DNA of 64,000 bases from Chloroflexota bacterium. Lineage in GTDB: Bacteria; Chloroflexota; UBA6077; FW602-bin22; JAMCYS01. Each line of letters begins with the position of its first letter. The stretch's first letter is position 1. Position numbers and translations under genes: made by a program. Below, piece by piece: positions 16,917-26,096 of this stretch. Under the pieces are notes generated by a model that made no database searches, was not told where the DNA came from, and saw only the letters and a program-made list of their open reading frames with translations. The stretch is taken from assembly GCA_023473795.1 (NCBI GenBank), contig JAMCYS010000033.1:1-64000 (forward strand). The letters are read 5' to 3'.

Positions 16917-17247
16917 GCGCCGTGGCGGCATCGTCCACCGCGGCCGGGTCGAGGCTGACATGGCCACTGGGCGGGTTGTCGGCGTCCCAGCTCACTTCCC
17001 AGCCGCACTCGCCGTGGCCTTTGTCGGCGAGGCGTTTGAGGACGACGGCGGAGAGGCTAAGAGTCACCTCGAAGAGGTCACGCACGCTGCCTCGGTAGTC
17101 GAAGAAGACGTGTGCCAGCCCTTCCTCGCCGTGGCCCTGGCAGCTGTCGATAGTGCACAGTCCCGGAAAGAGGTTTAGCGCCTCCACCAGGTGGGCAATG
17201 CCCTCGTCGACATAGGCCGTGACTTTGACCGGTACCTCGTGGTGCAT
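16846..17247 (-). CDS. Hypothetical protein
   Basis: VKVTAYVDEGIAHLVEALNLFPGLCTIDSCQGHGEE. Confidence 0.45.
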   Translation of the reverse strand: MHHEVPVKVTAYVDEGIAHLVEALNLFPGLCTIDSCQGHGEEGLAHVFFDYRGSVRDLFEVTLSLSAVVLKRLADKGHGECGWEVSWDADNPPSGHVSLDPAAVDDAATALREYARLVGDGSDRGSTCTPLRN

Positions 17248-17321
17248 GGCGTCAGTCTAGCCGCGGCGGGCGAGCGGTGTCAAGAACCGTGGGAGCACAG
17301 AAGAGGGCCAGGGGCAGAAGG

Positions 17322-17693
17322 ATGGCGAGTGAAGGCCTACCAGAACCACCGCCAGAAGCGGCGGCAGAGGCGGCCGCCGGCGCGCCAACCGCGCCGCAGC
17401 CACCCTGGACGGGCACCGCTTGGGATTATCCGGAGTTGCGGCAGGCGCTGGCCAGGCTCGTCGAGGGCGGGCTGGACCTCGCCGACAAGAAGCTCGAGGG
17501 TAACCGGGCCGCCGCAGTGCGGGCAACGGATCGCGTACTGTGGCTGGCCGGCGGCGTCGTGCTGGTCGTGGTGATCCCCGTCTCGCTCCTCACCGCCTTC
17601 GGGCGGATGAGCGCGGAGGCAGCGGCCTTTCTCTATGGCGTAGTGGTGGGTGCCGCCTTCACGTTTCTGCGGGACTTCTTCCCCAAGACGTAG
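17322..17693 (+). CDS. Small membrane protein
   Basis: MASEGLPEPPPE..., two TM segments. Confidence 0.45.
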   Translation: MASEGLPEPPPEAAAEAAAGAPTAPQPPWTGTAWDYPELRQALARLVEGGLDLADKKLEGNRAAAVRATDRVLWLAGGVVLVVVIPVSLLTAFGRMSAEAAAFLYGVVVGAAFTFLRDFFPKT

Positions 17694-17853
17694 TTTGGTA
17701 TAGGCGGAGAGGCCGGCGAGCGCGGCGTAGAGCAGCCCGTCGGGTACGCCCTGGATAAGGTCGCGGCGCTGTCGCACGGCGCACCTTCTGGCGCGAATGG
17801 GCGCAGTCTAGCCGCGACGGCTAACCGCTGTCAAGAGCCGTGGGAGGGCTAGC

Positions 17854-18840
17854 ATGGACGATCTGACCTTCTGTCCCAAGTGCGGCCGCCGGCGCGGCGA
17901 GGGCGAGGAGTTCTGTCCCAAGTGCGGCCGGGCCTACAATAGCCCCAACGTGGCAGACCAGGGCTCAGCTGCTCAGGTCATCATCCCGGCTGCCTCTCTA
18001 GCGGCACTCCACCTCCGGCCCTCTCAGAAGCCGGGCTGGCCCTGGCTCATGGTGGTGGCCGGCCTTCTCGGCGGCGGCTATTTTGGACTCCAAACGTGGA
18101 CAGCCTTCGAAGTGATGCGCCGGGTGGAGGCCTCTAATGCCGTCACGATCGCCAAGGGCGTCGACTGGCTGGGCCGTCTTTTCGGCGTGCAGAACGCCGG
18201 TCAGATGGTCGATCCGCGCTACCAGCAGGTCTATATCACCGCCCAAGAGCAGTTCCGCTCTGGCCTGTTGATGGTCGGCCTGTTCGCCGGCGTCGCCCTA
18301 CTCGGTCTGTTTATCCTGGCCAGTTGGCAGCCGCGGCCGGAGCTGGCCGCCGTGCCGGCGCCGCGAGCCAAGGAAGGGCGGCTCGCAGTGGAGCCTGCCG
18401 CGCCCACGCAGCCTAGCTCTCTGCGCCGCCAGGTAGTGGCGATTGCAGGCATCTCGGCGGTGATTCTTGCTGGCGTCTGGCTCTGGCAGGCGCCGCGGTG
18501 GTTCGCCTCTCCCACTATCGCCGCCACGGCTTACCGCCTCCCCGACTTCAAGATCGAGAACGTCGAGGTGCCGGCCCGCGGCTCTGCCCTTGCGGTTATC
18601 GCAGTGCCCAGGCAAGGGGCGACGGTTGAAGGATATTTCCTCGTGCGTGGCGGCGGTAACGACGTCGACTTTCAGATTCTGACGCCGGGCCAGCGGGCCA
18701 TCGACACTCGCAGGCGGGCGCAGAACCGGTACGACTTCCGCTTCACGGCCCCCGAGGCCGGCACGTATTGGATCAGATTCGACAACGGGTTCTCTCTGCT
18801 TACGAGGAAGTCGGTCACCGTCTACTCTCGCGCTTATTAG
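17854..18840 (+). CDS. Zinc-ribbon membrane protein
   Basis: FCPKCGRRRGEGEEFCPKCGRAY plus TM segments and beta-rich C-terminus. Confidence 0.65.
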   Translation: MDDLTFCPKCGRRRGEGEEFCPKCGRAYNSPNVADQGSAAQVIIPAASLAALHLRPSQKPGWPWLMVVAGLLGGGYFGLQTWTAFEVMRRVEASNAVTIAKGVDWLGRLFGVQNAGQMVDPRYQQVYITAQEQFRSGLLMVGLFAGVALLGLFILASWQPRPELAAVPAPRAKEGRLAVEPAAPTQPSSLRRQVVAIAGISAVILAGVWLWQAPRWFASPTIAATAYRLPDFKIENVEVPARGSALAVIAVPRQGATVEGYFLVRGGGNDVDFQILTPGQRAIDTRRRAQNRYDFRFTAPEAGTYWIRFDNGFSLLTRKSVTVYSRAY

Positions 18841-18848
18841 TCCTCGCG

Positions 18849-18872
18849 CTAGAACACGCGTTCTAGTATAAT
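18849..18872 (+). promoter_or_regulatory. SOS-box-like operator CTAGAAC-ACGC-GTTCTAG abutting a TATAAT -10
   Basis: GAAC-N4-GTTC dyad 18849..18866, TATAAT 18867..18872. Confidence 0.55.
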
Positions 18873-18903
18873 CCAACCAAGCGCACTTTAGGGAGGTAGC
18901 TGG

Positions 18904-19416
18904 TTGATGGTTAGCTGGAACGGCGATAGCGCCTACACCGCGCGGGCGGTGCGCGACCTCGGGGAAGTGGAGCAGCTGGCGAGCTGTCTCCTGCCGGCGG
19001 CGGGGATCAGCGCCCCGCCCGTGCCGGAGAACATCGTCGCCTTCTGCGACTCGGGGCGGCCGGTGAAGATCTACCGCCGGCCGCTGGGGGCTATGCACGG
19101 CCTGCTCGAGCCCAGCCCGGAGGGCTGGCTCATCATCGTCAACGAACGCCTGCCGCGGGGCGCCCAGCGCTTCTCCATCGCCCACGAGGGCTTCCATCTG
19201 TTGCAGCGCTCGCGCGGCCTGCTCTGCGACGGGCCCCACGAGTACCAGGAGTGGCTCGCCGACGGCTTCGCGGCGCGCCTGCTGATGCCGCGGCGCTGGT
19301 TGACGGAGATCTCCGCCCGCCGGGTCGATCTGGGGATGCTCGCCTACATCTTCCGCGTCTCCCGCCGCGCCATGGAGCGGCGTCTAGGGGAGTTGGCTTT
19401 GCACCCGGGAGGCTGA
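18904..19416 (+). CDS. Second ImmA/IrrE-family metallopeptidase
   Basis: FSIAHEGFHLLQRSRG...EWLADGFAARLLMP. Confidence 0.75.
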   Translation: MMVSWNGDSAYTARAVRDLGEVEQLASCLLPAAGISAPPVPENIVAFCDSGRPVKIYRRPLGAMHGLLEPSPEGWLIIVNERLPRGAQRFSIAHEGFHLLQRSRGLLCDGPHEYQEWLADGFAARLLMPRRWLTEISARRVDLGMLAYIFRVSRRAMERRLGELALHPGG

Positions 19417-19419
19417 ACG

Positions 19420-20580
19420 ATGGCCAGACCGCGAGCCAAGGGCAACGGCGAAGGAACCCTCTACAAGCGGCCCGACGGCCGTTGGTGCGGCCAGTACGTC
19501 GTCGGCTGGGTCGGCGGCAAGCCGCGGCGGATCACCGTCGTCGCCGACACGAAGCACGAGGCCGACCGTCTGCTGAGCGCCAAGAAGCGCGACCACGCCG
19601 AGGGCCGGCTGGCGCCGCCCCAGCGGCAGACGTTGGCGGAGTACGTGGCCTGGTGGCTAGCAAACGTGGCCGCCAATCGCCTACGGCCGCGCACTCTCCA
19701 GAGCTACGAGCGGACGCTGGCGCTGCATTGCCTGCCCTACCTCGGAGGCCTCCGCCTGCAGCAGCTGGCGCCGCGCGATCTGCAGACCCTCTACGCCGAG
19801 CGGCTGGCGTCCGGCGCCGGCGCCCGCACGGTGCAATACCTCCACGCGGTGCTGCACCGCGCCCTCCACGACGCCGAGCGGCTCGAGATGGTGGGCCGCA
19901 ACGCCGCCGACCGGGCGGACCCGCCCCAGGTCGAGAGGGAAGAGGCGCCGACCCTCGACCTCGAGCAGGGGAGGGCGCTCTTGGCCGCGGTGAGGGACAC
20001 GCCGGCGGAGGGGCTAGTCGCTCTGGCTTTGTTGACCGGTCTGCGCCAGGGCGAGCTCTTAGGCCTGCGCTGGAGCGACGTCGACTGGACCGTGCCGCAG
20101 ATCGCCGTGCAGCGAACGCTCTCGTGGGTACTGGGCCGCGGCCCGATCTGCGTGCCCCCGAAATCGAAGAACAGCCGTCGCCTCGTGCCACTCGTGCCCC
20201 AGGCGGTGGAGGCGCTGCGCCGAGCGCGGATCCGGCAGAACGAGCAGCGCCTGGCGGCCGGTCCGGAGTGGCAGGACGGCGACCTGGTCTTCAGCACCCG
20301 CAGTGGCCGACCACTCAGTCCGCGCAACGTGCGGCGCGACTGGTTCGGGCCGGCCCTCGAGCGGGCGCAGCTGCCGCCGGTCCGCTTCCACGATCTGCGG
20401 CACACCGCAGCCTCGCTGCTGCTGAGCCTGGGCGTGGCGCTCACCACCGTGCAGCGGATCCTGGGTCATGCTAACATAGGCATCACGGCCGACACCTACG
20501 GGCACCTCTTGCCTGGGATGGCGACGGAGGCAATGCGCCTCTACGGAGAGGCGCTGAGCGCGGACGAGCTGCAGCAGTAG
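19420..20580 (+). CDS. int: Tyrosine recombinase/phage integrase
   Basis: LLTGLRQGELLGLRW, FHDLRHTAASLLLSLGVALTTVQRILGHANIGITADTYGHL. Confidence 0.93.
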   Translation: MARPRAKGNGEGTLYKRPDGRWCGQYVVGWVGGKPRRITVVADTKHEADRLLSAKKRDHAEGRLAPPQRQTLAEYVAWWLANVAANRLRPRTLQSYERTLALHCLPYLGGLRLQQLAPRDLQTLYAERLASGAGARTVQYLHAVLHRALHDAERLEMVGRNAADRADPPQVEREEAPTLDLEQGRALLAAVRDTPAEGLVALALLTGLRQGELLGLRWSDVDWTVPQIAVQRTLSWVLGRGPICVPPKSKNSRRLVPLVPQAVEALRRARIRQNEQRLAAGPEWQDGDLVFSTRSGRPLSPRNVRRDWFGPALERAQLPPVRFHDLRHTAASLLLSLGVALTTVQRILGHANIGITADTYGHLLPGMATEAMRLYGEALSADELQQ

Positions 20581-20643
20581 CTGCAGTAGGAGAGCGGTTT
20601 ACTGGCAACGGGACCAATCCGCCTGGAGTGGAGGAGGGTAACG

Positions 20644-20659
20644 GCCCGATTTCTCGGGC
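20644..20659 (+). terminator. Hairpin GCCCGA-TTTC-TCGGGC downstream of integrase
   Basis: Inverted repeat. Confidence 0.4.
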
Positions 20660-20711
20660 AATGCCGGAGACGGCGCGAGAGACCCGGAGACGCTTGGAGC
20701 CCGCCCCCGGC

Positions 20712-20756
20712 TTTTAATCAGAGGGTCCAGGGTCCGAATCCCTGCCGGCTCACCAA
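20712..20756 (+). other. attR: displaced 3' half of tRNA-Lys(TTT) from anticodon loop to CCA
   Basis: CTTTTAATCAGAGGGTCCAGGGTCCGAATCCCTGCCGGCTCACCA; T-arm CAGGG/CCCTG; upstream half absent. Confidence 0.8.
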
Positions 20757-20759
20757 AAA

Positions 20760-20777
20760 AGCCCGATTTATCGGGCT
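20760..20777 (+). terminator. Intrinsic terminator after tRNA fragment
   Basis: AGCCCGA-TTTA-TCGGGCT followed by ATTTCT. Confidence 0.6.
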
Positions 20778-20885
20778 ATTTCTCTAAAGGGCTCGCCGGG
20801 GAGTCGCGCATTGGTGCAAAAGCGGTGCAAAACGAGAACACCTCGCAGCCGAAGCTGCGGGGTGTCTTGTAGGTAGGTGAACCTC

Positions 20886-21017
20886 GTGAACACACTCTAC
20901 TACGGCGACAACCTAGACATACTGCACCGCTACGTCAAAGACGAGACGGTAGGTCAAGACGGCATCGTCGCGCGGACTGCTTTGACTACTGGTGAGGGCA
21001 ATGTCCGCACCGGCTGA
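20886..21017 (+). pseudogene. Remnant of DNA methyltransferase N-terminus
   Basis: VNTLYYGDNLDILHRYVKDETV then divergent sequence and stop; resembles the start of DPPF-type adenine MTases. Confidence 0.65.
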
Positions 21018-24000
21018 GATCGCGGCCCTGGTGGGGCGGTTCGACCAGAGTCGGAGTGCGTACATGTCTGGCCACTATAACGAGACCCAGGTCCGACACG
21101 AGTTTATCGACCCCTTCTTCAAGGCACTTGGCTGGGACGTGAACAACGAGCAGGGCTATGCCGAATCCTACAAAGATGTTGTCCACGAGGACTCAATCAA
21201 AGTCGGTGGCGCCACCAAGGCTCCAGATTACTGCTTTCGCGTAGGCGGCACACGCAAGTTCTATGTAGAGGCCAAGCGCCCGGGCGTTAACATCAAGGAC
21301 AACGCCGACGGCGCTTTCCAGATACGCCGCTACGCCTGGTCATCCAAGTTGCCGCTCAGCATCCTCACCGACTTTGAGGAGTTCGCCGTCTACGACTGCC
21401 GAATCAAGCCGGCCAAGACCGACAAGGCTTCAGCGGCCCGGACGCTCAGTCTTCACTTCACGGACTACGCACCGCGTTGGGATGAGCTAGCGTCCGTATT
21501 CAGTCGGGATGCCGTCCTCAAGGGCTCGTTCGACAAGTACGCCGACTCCACGAAAGCCAAGAAAGGGACCGCCGAGGTCGACGACGCCCTCTTGGCTGAG
21601 ATCGAGTCCTGGCGCGACGTGCTCGCCCATAACCTGGCCCTACGGAACCCGGGCCTGACCCGGCGTGAGCTCAACTTTGCCGTGCAGAGCACCATTGACC
21701 GGATCATCTTCCTGCGCATCTGCGAGGACCGGGGCATCGAGGAGTACGGGCGACTGATGGCGCTGCAGAACGGCACCCGCGTCTACGAGCGCCTGGGGGT
21801 GCTGTTCCAACGGGCCGACGAGCGCTACAACTCGGGCCTCTTCCACTTCCACAGGGAGAAGGGCCGAACCGAACTACCTGACGAGCTGACTCTTGGGCTT
21901 GTTCTCGACGACAAGCCGCTCAAAGACATCTTCAAAAGCCTGTACTATCCGGACAGCCCTTACGAATTCTCCGTCCTGCCCGCGAACATCCTCGGCCACG
22001 TGTACGAGCAGTTCCTGGGCAAGGTGATCCGCTTGACCGAGGGACACCACGCCGTCATCGAAGACAAGCCGGAGGTGAAGAAGGCCGGCGGCGTCTACTA
22101 TACCCCCACCTACATCGTGGACTACATCGTGAAGCAGACGGTCGGCAAGCTTCTTGAGGGGAGGCGACCGGGTCCAAGGGGTAGCGCTAGCCAATTGAAG
22201 ATCATCGACCCCGCCTGCGGCTCCGGGTCGTTCCTAATTGGCGCTTATCAGTACCTCCTCGACTGGCACCGCGACCAGTACGTGGCCGACGGCACGAAGA
22301 AGCACACGCGTGAGCTGTACCAGGGCCCGGGCGGCGACTGGCGCCTGACCACCGGCGAGCGCAAACGTATCCTGCTGAACAACATCTACGGCGTGGACAT
22401 CGACGCGCAAGCGGTGGAGACGACTAAGCTCTCGCTGCTGCTGAAGGTGCTGGAGGGCGAGTCCGAGCAGACCGTGAGCAGGCAGCTCGCCATGTTCCAC
22501 GAGCGGGCGCTGCCCGACTTGGCCAACAACATCAAGTGCGGTAATTCGCTGATCGGCCCCGACTTCTACGACAACCGGCAGGCCAGCTTCCTCGATGAAG
22601 AGGCGCGGTACCGCGTCAACGTGTTCGACTGGCAAAACGAGTTTCCAGACGTTCTTCGACGGCCGGACGGCGGGTTTGACGCTGTCATCGGCAATCCGCC
22701 ATATATTCGGATGGAGAACTTCAAGGAGATCAAGAGCTATCTAAAGGCCGCCTACGCCTCGCATGACGAGCGATCGGACCTGTATGCCTACTTCATAGAA
22801 CGCGCACATAGCCTTCTTAGCGACCGTGGAGTCTTCGGCATGATCGTGTCCAACAAGTTCCTACGGTCAAATTACGGCTCTCCGTTGCGGCGGTTTCTAA
22901 GCCAGAACGCAGTCATAGAGCGCGTGGTGGACTTAGCTGGGCTACCCGTGTTTATTGGTGCAACCGTGCGGACGCTCATATTGGTTACATCACGCGCATC
23001 CAGCGGCGAGCTTACGGTGTTCTATGCACCGCCGTTAGCCGCGGAGAGATTCCGAGCGGTTACTGGGGGCTCATTATCCATCGAACAGTCTATCGCAGAA
23101 ATAACGTATGAGGTCCCGCGCCGCGTGCTGGGCCAAGCCGTTTGGAACTTCGCGATGCAAGACACAGACAGCCTGATCTCCGGCCTGCAGTCACGGTGTC
23201 AGCCGTTGGCCGAATACTGCATGGGTCAGATCTGCATGGGCATCAAATCAGGGCTCACCGAGGCCTTCGTAATAGACAGCCAGACTTATGCTGATATTGT
23301 GGAGCGCAATCCAGGGGCTAAGGAGATCATCAAGCCTTTCTTGAACGGCCGAGATGTGCGCCGCTATCACACTGAGCCCAAGGACATCTACATTGTCTAC
23401 ACGCATCACGGGGTGAACATCAGCGACTATCCGGCGGTAGAGCAGCATCTTAGACAATTCAAGGATAGGCTGGGGAGGCGCGCTACCCGCCAAGAATGGT
23501 ACGAACTACAACAGCCACAATACAACTTCGCGTCGTATATGGCTGGCCCTAAGATCATCTTCCCTGACATCGCCATCGCTCCGCGCTTTGCCTTGGACAC
23601 GGGAGGCCATTATTGTTCCAATACGACTTACTTCATCCCTGGCTACGACCCTTACCTACTGGGCCTGTTGAACTCGCGGTGCGCATATTTCTATTTCGCC
23701 CACACTTGTGCCGGCCTGGAGGGGAGTGGAGAGACTTACCTCAGGTTCTTCGGCCAATATCTGGGGGGATTCCCTGTCCCCGTGCTCAACTTGTCCGATT
23801 CAGTGGACAAAATGCATCTCCAAGGGGTAGTGGACGCTGTAGAGCGCATGCACGCACTGTGGAAGCAGTTCGGCGCAGCCAGCACAGCGCACGAGAAGAC
23901 AGTGCTCCAACGACAGATAGACGCCGTCGATAGGCAAATTGACGCCATGGTGTACCAGCTCTACGACTTGACGGACGAGGAGATCGCGGTCGTGGAGAGG

Positions 24001-24018
24001 GTCGGCGGCAAGCCGTAG
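21001..24018 (+). CDS. Type IIG restriction-modification enzyme (Eco57I-like MTase, TaqI-like specificity C-terminus)
   Basis: PDYCFRVGGTRKFYVEAKRP nuclease motif; DPACGSGSFL and IGNPPYIRM MTase motifs. Confidence 0.9.
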   Translation: MSAPAEIAALVGRFDQSRSAYMSGHYNETQVRHEFIDPFFKALGWDVNNEQGYAESYKDVVHEDSIKVGGATKAPDYCFRVGGTRKFYVEAKRPGVNIKDNADGAFQIRRYAWSSKLPLSILTDFEEFAVYDCRIKPAKTDKASAARTLSLHFTDYAPRWDELASVFSRDAVLKGSFDKYADSTKAKKGTAEVDDALLAEIESWRDVLAHNLALRNPGLTRRELNFAVQSTIDRIIFLRICEDRGIEEYGRLMALQNGTRVYERLGVLFQRADERYNSGLFHFHREKGRTELPDELTLGLVLDDKPLKDIFKSLYYPDSPYEFSVLPANILGHVYEQFLGKVIRLTEGHHAVIEDKPEVKKAGGVYYTPTYIVDYIVKQTVGKLLEGRRPGPRGSASQLKIIDPACGSGSFLIGAYQYLLDWHRDQYVADGTKKHTRELYQGPGGDWRLTTGERKRILLNNIYGVDIDAQAVETTKLSLLLKVLEGESEQTVSRQLAMFHERALPDLANNIKCGNSLIGPDFYDNRQASFLDEEARYRVNVFDWQNEFPDVLRRPDGGFDAVIGNPPYIRMENFKEIKSYLKAAYASHDERSDLYAYFIERAHSLLSDRGVFGMIVSNKFLRSNYGSPLRRFLSQNAVIERVVDLAGLPVFIGATVRTLILVTSRASSGELTVFYAPPLAAERFRAVTGGSLSIEQSIAEITYEVPRRVLGQAVWNFAMQDTDSLISGLQSRCQPLAEYCMGQICMGIKSGLTEAFVIDSQTYADIVERNPGAKEIIKPFLNGRDVRRYHTEPKDIYIVYTHHGVNISDYPAVEQHLRQFKDRLGRRATRQEWYELQQPQYNFASYMAGPKIIFPDIAIAPRFALDTGGHYCSNTTYFIPGYDPYLLGLLNSRCAYFYFAHTCAGLEGSGETYLRFFGQYLGGFPVPVLNLSDSVDKMHLQGVVDAVERMHALWKQFGAASTAHEKTVLQRQIDAVDRQIDAMVYQLYDLTDEEIAVVERVGGKP

Positions 24019-24117
24019 GTGGTCAAGAGCATTGCCTTGCCCCCGCCAGGCTAGGTGAGCGTCACCTTCAAGAAGGCGCCGAACGCACCCGCGGCGAGCC
24101 AGCCGTAGGTGGCGTCT

Positions 24118-24146
24118 TTGACTGGCTCGGTTGCCCCTGCTAGAAT
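24118..24146 (+). promoter_or_regulatory. Promoter TTGACT-17-TAGAAT
   Basis: Near-consensus boxes upstream of ABC operon. Confidence 0.6.
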
Positions 24147-24160
24147 CTTAAGAGGAACTC

Positions 24161-24189
24161 GCCGGCCGCAGGATTCTCCTGCGGCCGGC
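24161..24189 (+). ncRNA. 5' leader hairpin GCCGGCCGCAGGA-TTC-TCCTGCGGCCGGC
   Basis: 13-bp perfect arms about 15 nt downstream of -10. Confidence 0.5.
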
Positions 24190-24296
24190 ACCAGGAAACG
24201 ACATACCGCGGTGCCAGCAAAGCCGCTGGTGGCAAGCGCGGAGAAGTCGCGGGCAGCAGGTTACCTGCCAATAAGCCGACTTGCCCGTGTCCGCGA

Positions 24297-25967
24297 GTGA
24301 GAGCGAGGAGGGTACCCTTGAGCGACCGAGAACAGCTCGGCGAACCGATTTACCCTGGGCAGAATGGACGATTGAGCCGCCGGGCTCTGATCAAGGGGCT
24401 GATGATGCTTGGGCTCTCCGCCGGGACGGCGTCCGCGCTGGCCGCCTGCGTCCAGCCCACGGCACCGGCCGCGCCGACGGCCGCGGGAGCCAGTGGCCCG
24501 GCGGCGACCACCCCCGCGTCGGCCGCCACGGCGGGCGCGGCCAAGAAGGGTGGCACCCTGCGCCGGGGTTGGCAACCGCCGACGCAGCTCGACCCAGCAT
24601 TGCAGGCCACCTCAACCGAGATCGCCGCCTGCGCCCAGATGTACGACTGGCTGGTCTGGATCGACGAGAAGAACCAGCCTAGCAAGGCCCTGGCGGAAAG
24701 CTGGGGCTCAAACAAGGAAGGCACCCAATGGACGTTCGCCTTGCGTCAGGGGGTCACCTTCCACAGCGGCAAGGCTCTGACAGCTGAAGACGTCGTCTTC
24801 ACTTTCAACCGATTGCGCGACAAGAGCATTGGCGCCGCCACCGCCAGCCTCTATGAGAACATCAAAGACGTGAAGGCCGTCGACGGCAAGAACGTGCAGT
24901 TCGTGCTCGCCAAGGCAAACCCGGAGCTACCGGCGGATCTGGGCGACTACCACGCCGCCATCGTCGCCAGCGACACCAAAGACTTCAAGACCACCTACAA
25001 CGGCACGGGACCCTTCATCCTGGAGAAATTCTCGCCCGAGGACCGGGCCACGTTCAAGCGCAATCCCAACTACTGGCTGTCCGATCTGCCGTATCTGGAC
25101 GGGATACAGGACATCTACTCGCCCCAGCAGTCGGCGCAGGTCGAAGCTTTGCGCGGCGGCCAGTTGGACGTGGTGATGGGCCTGGGGGCCGAGTTGGCCG
25201 AGACTCTCAAGAAAGAGGGCAAGACCACCATCCTGCAGGGCCGGCCCAACATGCACTTCGCCCTGCACATGCGCTCCGATCGCAAACCCGGCTCTGATCC
25301 GAAGGTGCGCCAGGCGCTCAAGGCGGCGACCGATCGCAGCGCCATTCTCAAGGCAGCCCGGCTCGGCTACGGCGTCGCCGGGCGCGACACGCCGATTAGT
25401 CCCGTCTTCGGCGACTACTATCTGGACGTGCCGGAACCGAAGCGCGATGTCGCCAAGGCCAGGCAGCTCCTGAAGGAGGCCGGCTACGACTCCCTGAACA
25501 TCCAACTCACGGCCCAGAACAGCTTCGATGTACCCAAGATCGCCGTCGTCTGGAAAGAGCAATTGGCCGAGGCCGGGGTGAACGTCGACATCAAGGTCGT
25601 GCCGCCGGACGTCTACTATCAGGACGACGGCTGGCTGCAGGTGGATTTTGGCATCACCGAGTGGGCGCTGCGGGCAACGCCTCAACCCTACCTGCAGCTG
25701 GCCTACAAGACGGGCGCCAAGTGGAACGAATCGCACTTCTCCGATGCGGAGTTGGACCAGCTGGCCGATCAGGCAGCCTCGGAGCTGGATAGAGCAAAGC
25801 GCGCCGAGTTGTATAAGCAAATCCAGCAAATCTTTATCGACCGCGGGCCAATCATAGTGCCCTACTTCGAGACGACAATCGCCGCAACCAACCCGAAGGT
25901 GAAAGGCTTGGTCGTGCACGCGGACTTCCCGCGGTCCACGATGCGCTCGGTCTTCATAGAGGGTTAG
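24297..25967 (+). CDS. ABC transporter solute-binding protein family 5 (peptide), Tat/lipoprotein signal
   Basis: LSRRALIKGLMMLGLSAGTASALAAC; LRQGVTFHSGKALTAEDVVFTFNRL. Confidence 0.92.
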   Translation: MRARRVPLSDREQLGEPIYPGQNGRLSRRALIKGLMMLGLSAGTASALAACVQPTAPAAPTAAGASGPAATTPASAATAGAAKKGGTLRRGWQPPTQLDPALQATSTEIAACAQMYDWLVWIDEKNQPSKALAESWGSNKEGTQWTFALRQGVTFHSGKALTAEDVVFTFNRLRDKSIGAATASLYENIKDVKAVDGKNVQFVLAKANPELPADLGDYHAAIVASDTKDFKTTYNGTGPFILEKFSPEDRATFKRNPNYWLSDLPYLDGIQDIYSPQQSAQVEALRGGQLDVVMGLGAELAETLKKEGKTTILQGRPNMHFALHMRSDRKPGSDPKVRQALKAATDRSAILKAARLGYGVAGRDTPISPVFGDYYLDVPEPKRDVAKARQLLKEAGYDSLNIQLTAQNSFDVPKIAVVWKEQLAEAGVNVDIKVVPPDVYYQDDGWLQVDFGITEWALRATPQPYLQLAYKTGAKWNESHFSDAELDQLADQAASELDRAKRAELYKQIQQIFIDRGPIIVPYFETTIAATNPKVKGLVVHADFPRSTMRSVFIEG

Positions 25968-26096
25968 CCCAAGCCGGCCGGGGCCGGCAGAGAACCGGCG
26001 GCGCCAGTCACAACCGGAGGCCAGAGAGGCGATTCCCTGGCCTCTGTCGTTGGGAAGACATGGCCGCTGGCCCGCGCCCCCAGGCGAGAGGGGAAT

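Noticed and set aside
19251-20474. 407-aa + ORF overlapping integrase
   Set aside because: Arg/Ala/Pro-rich shadow frame of the integrase gene; GC-rich artefact.
20812-20833. GGTGCAAAA-GC-GGTGCAAAA direct repeat as integrase arm sites
   Set aside because: Lies on the presumed host side of attR and has only two short copies.
21001-24018. BREX PglX assignment
   Set aside because: PglX shares Eco57I-like MTase motifs, but no other BREX genes are present and an N-terminal PD-(D/E)XK motif is visible, so type IIG fits better.
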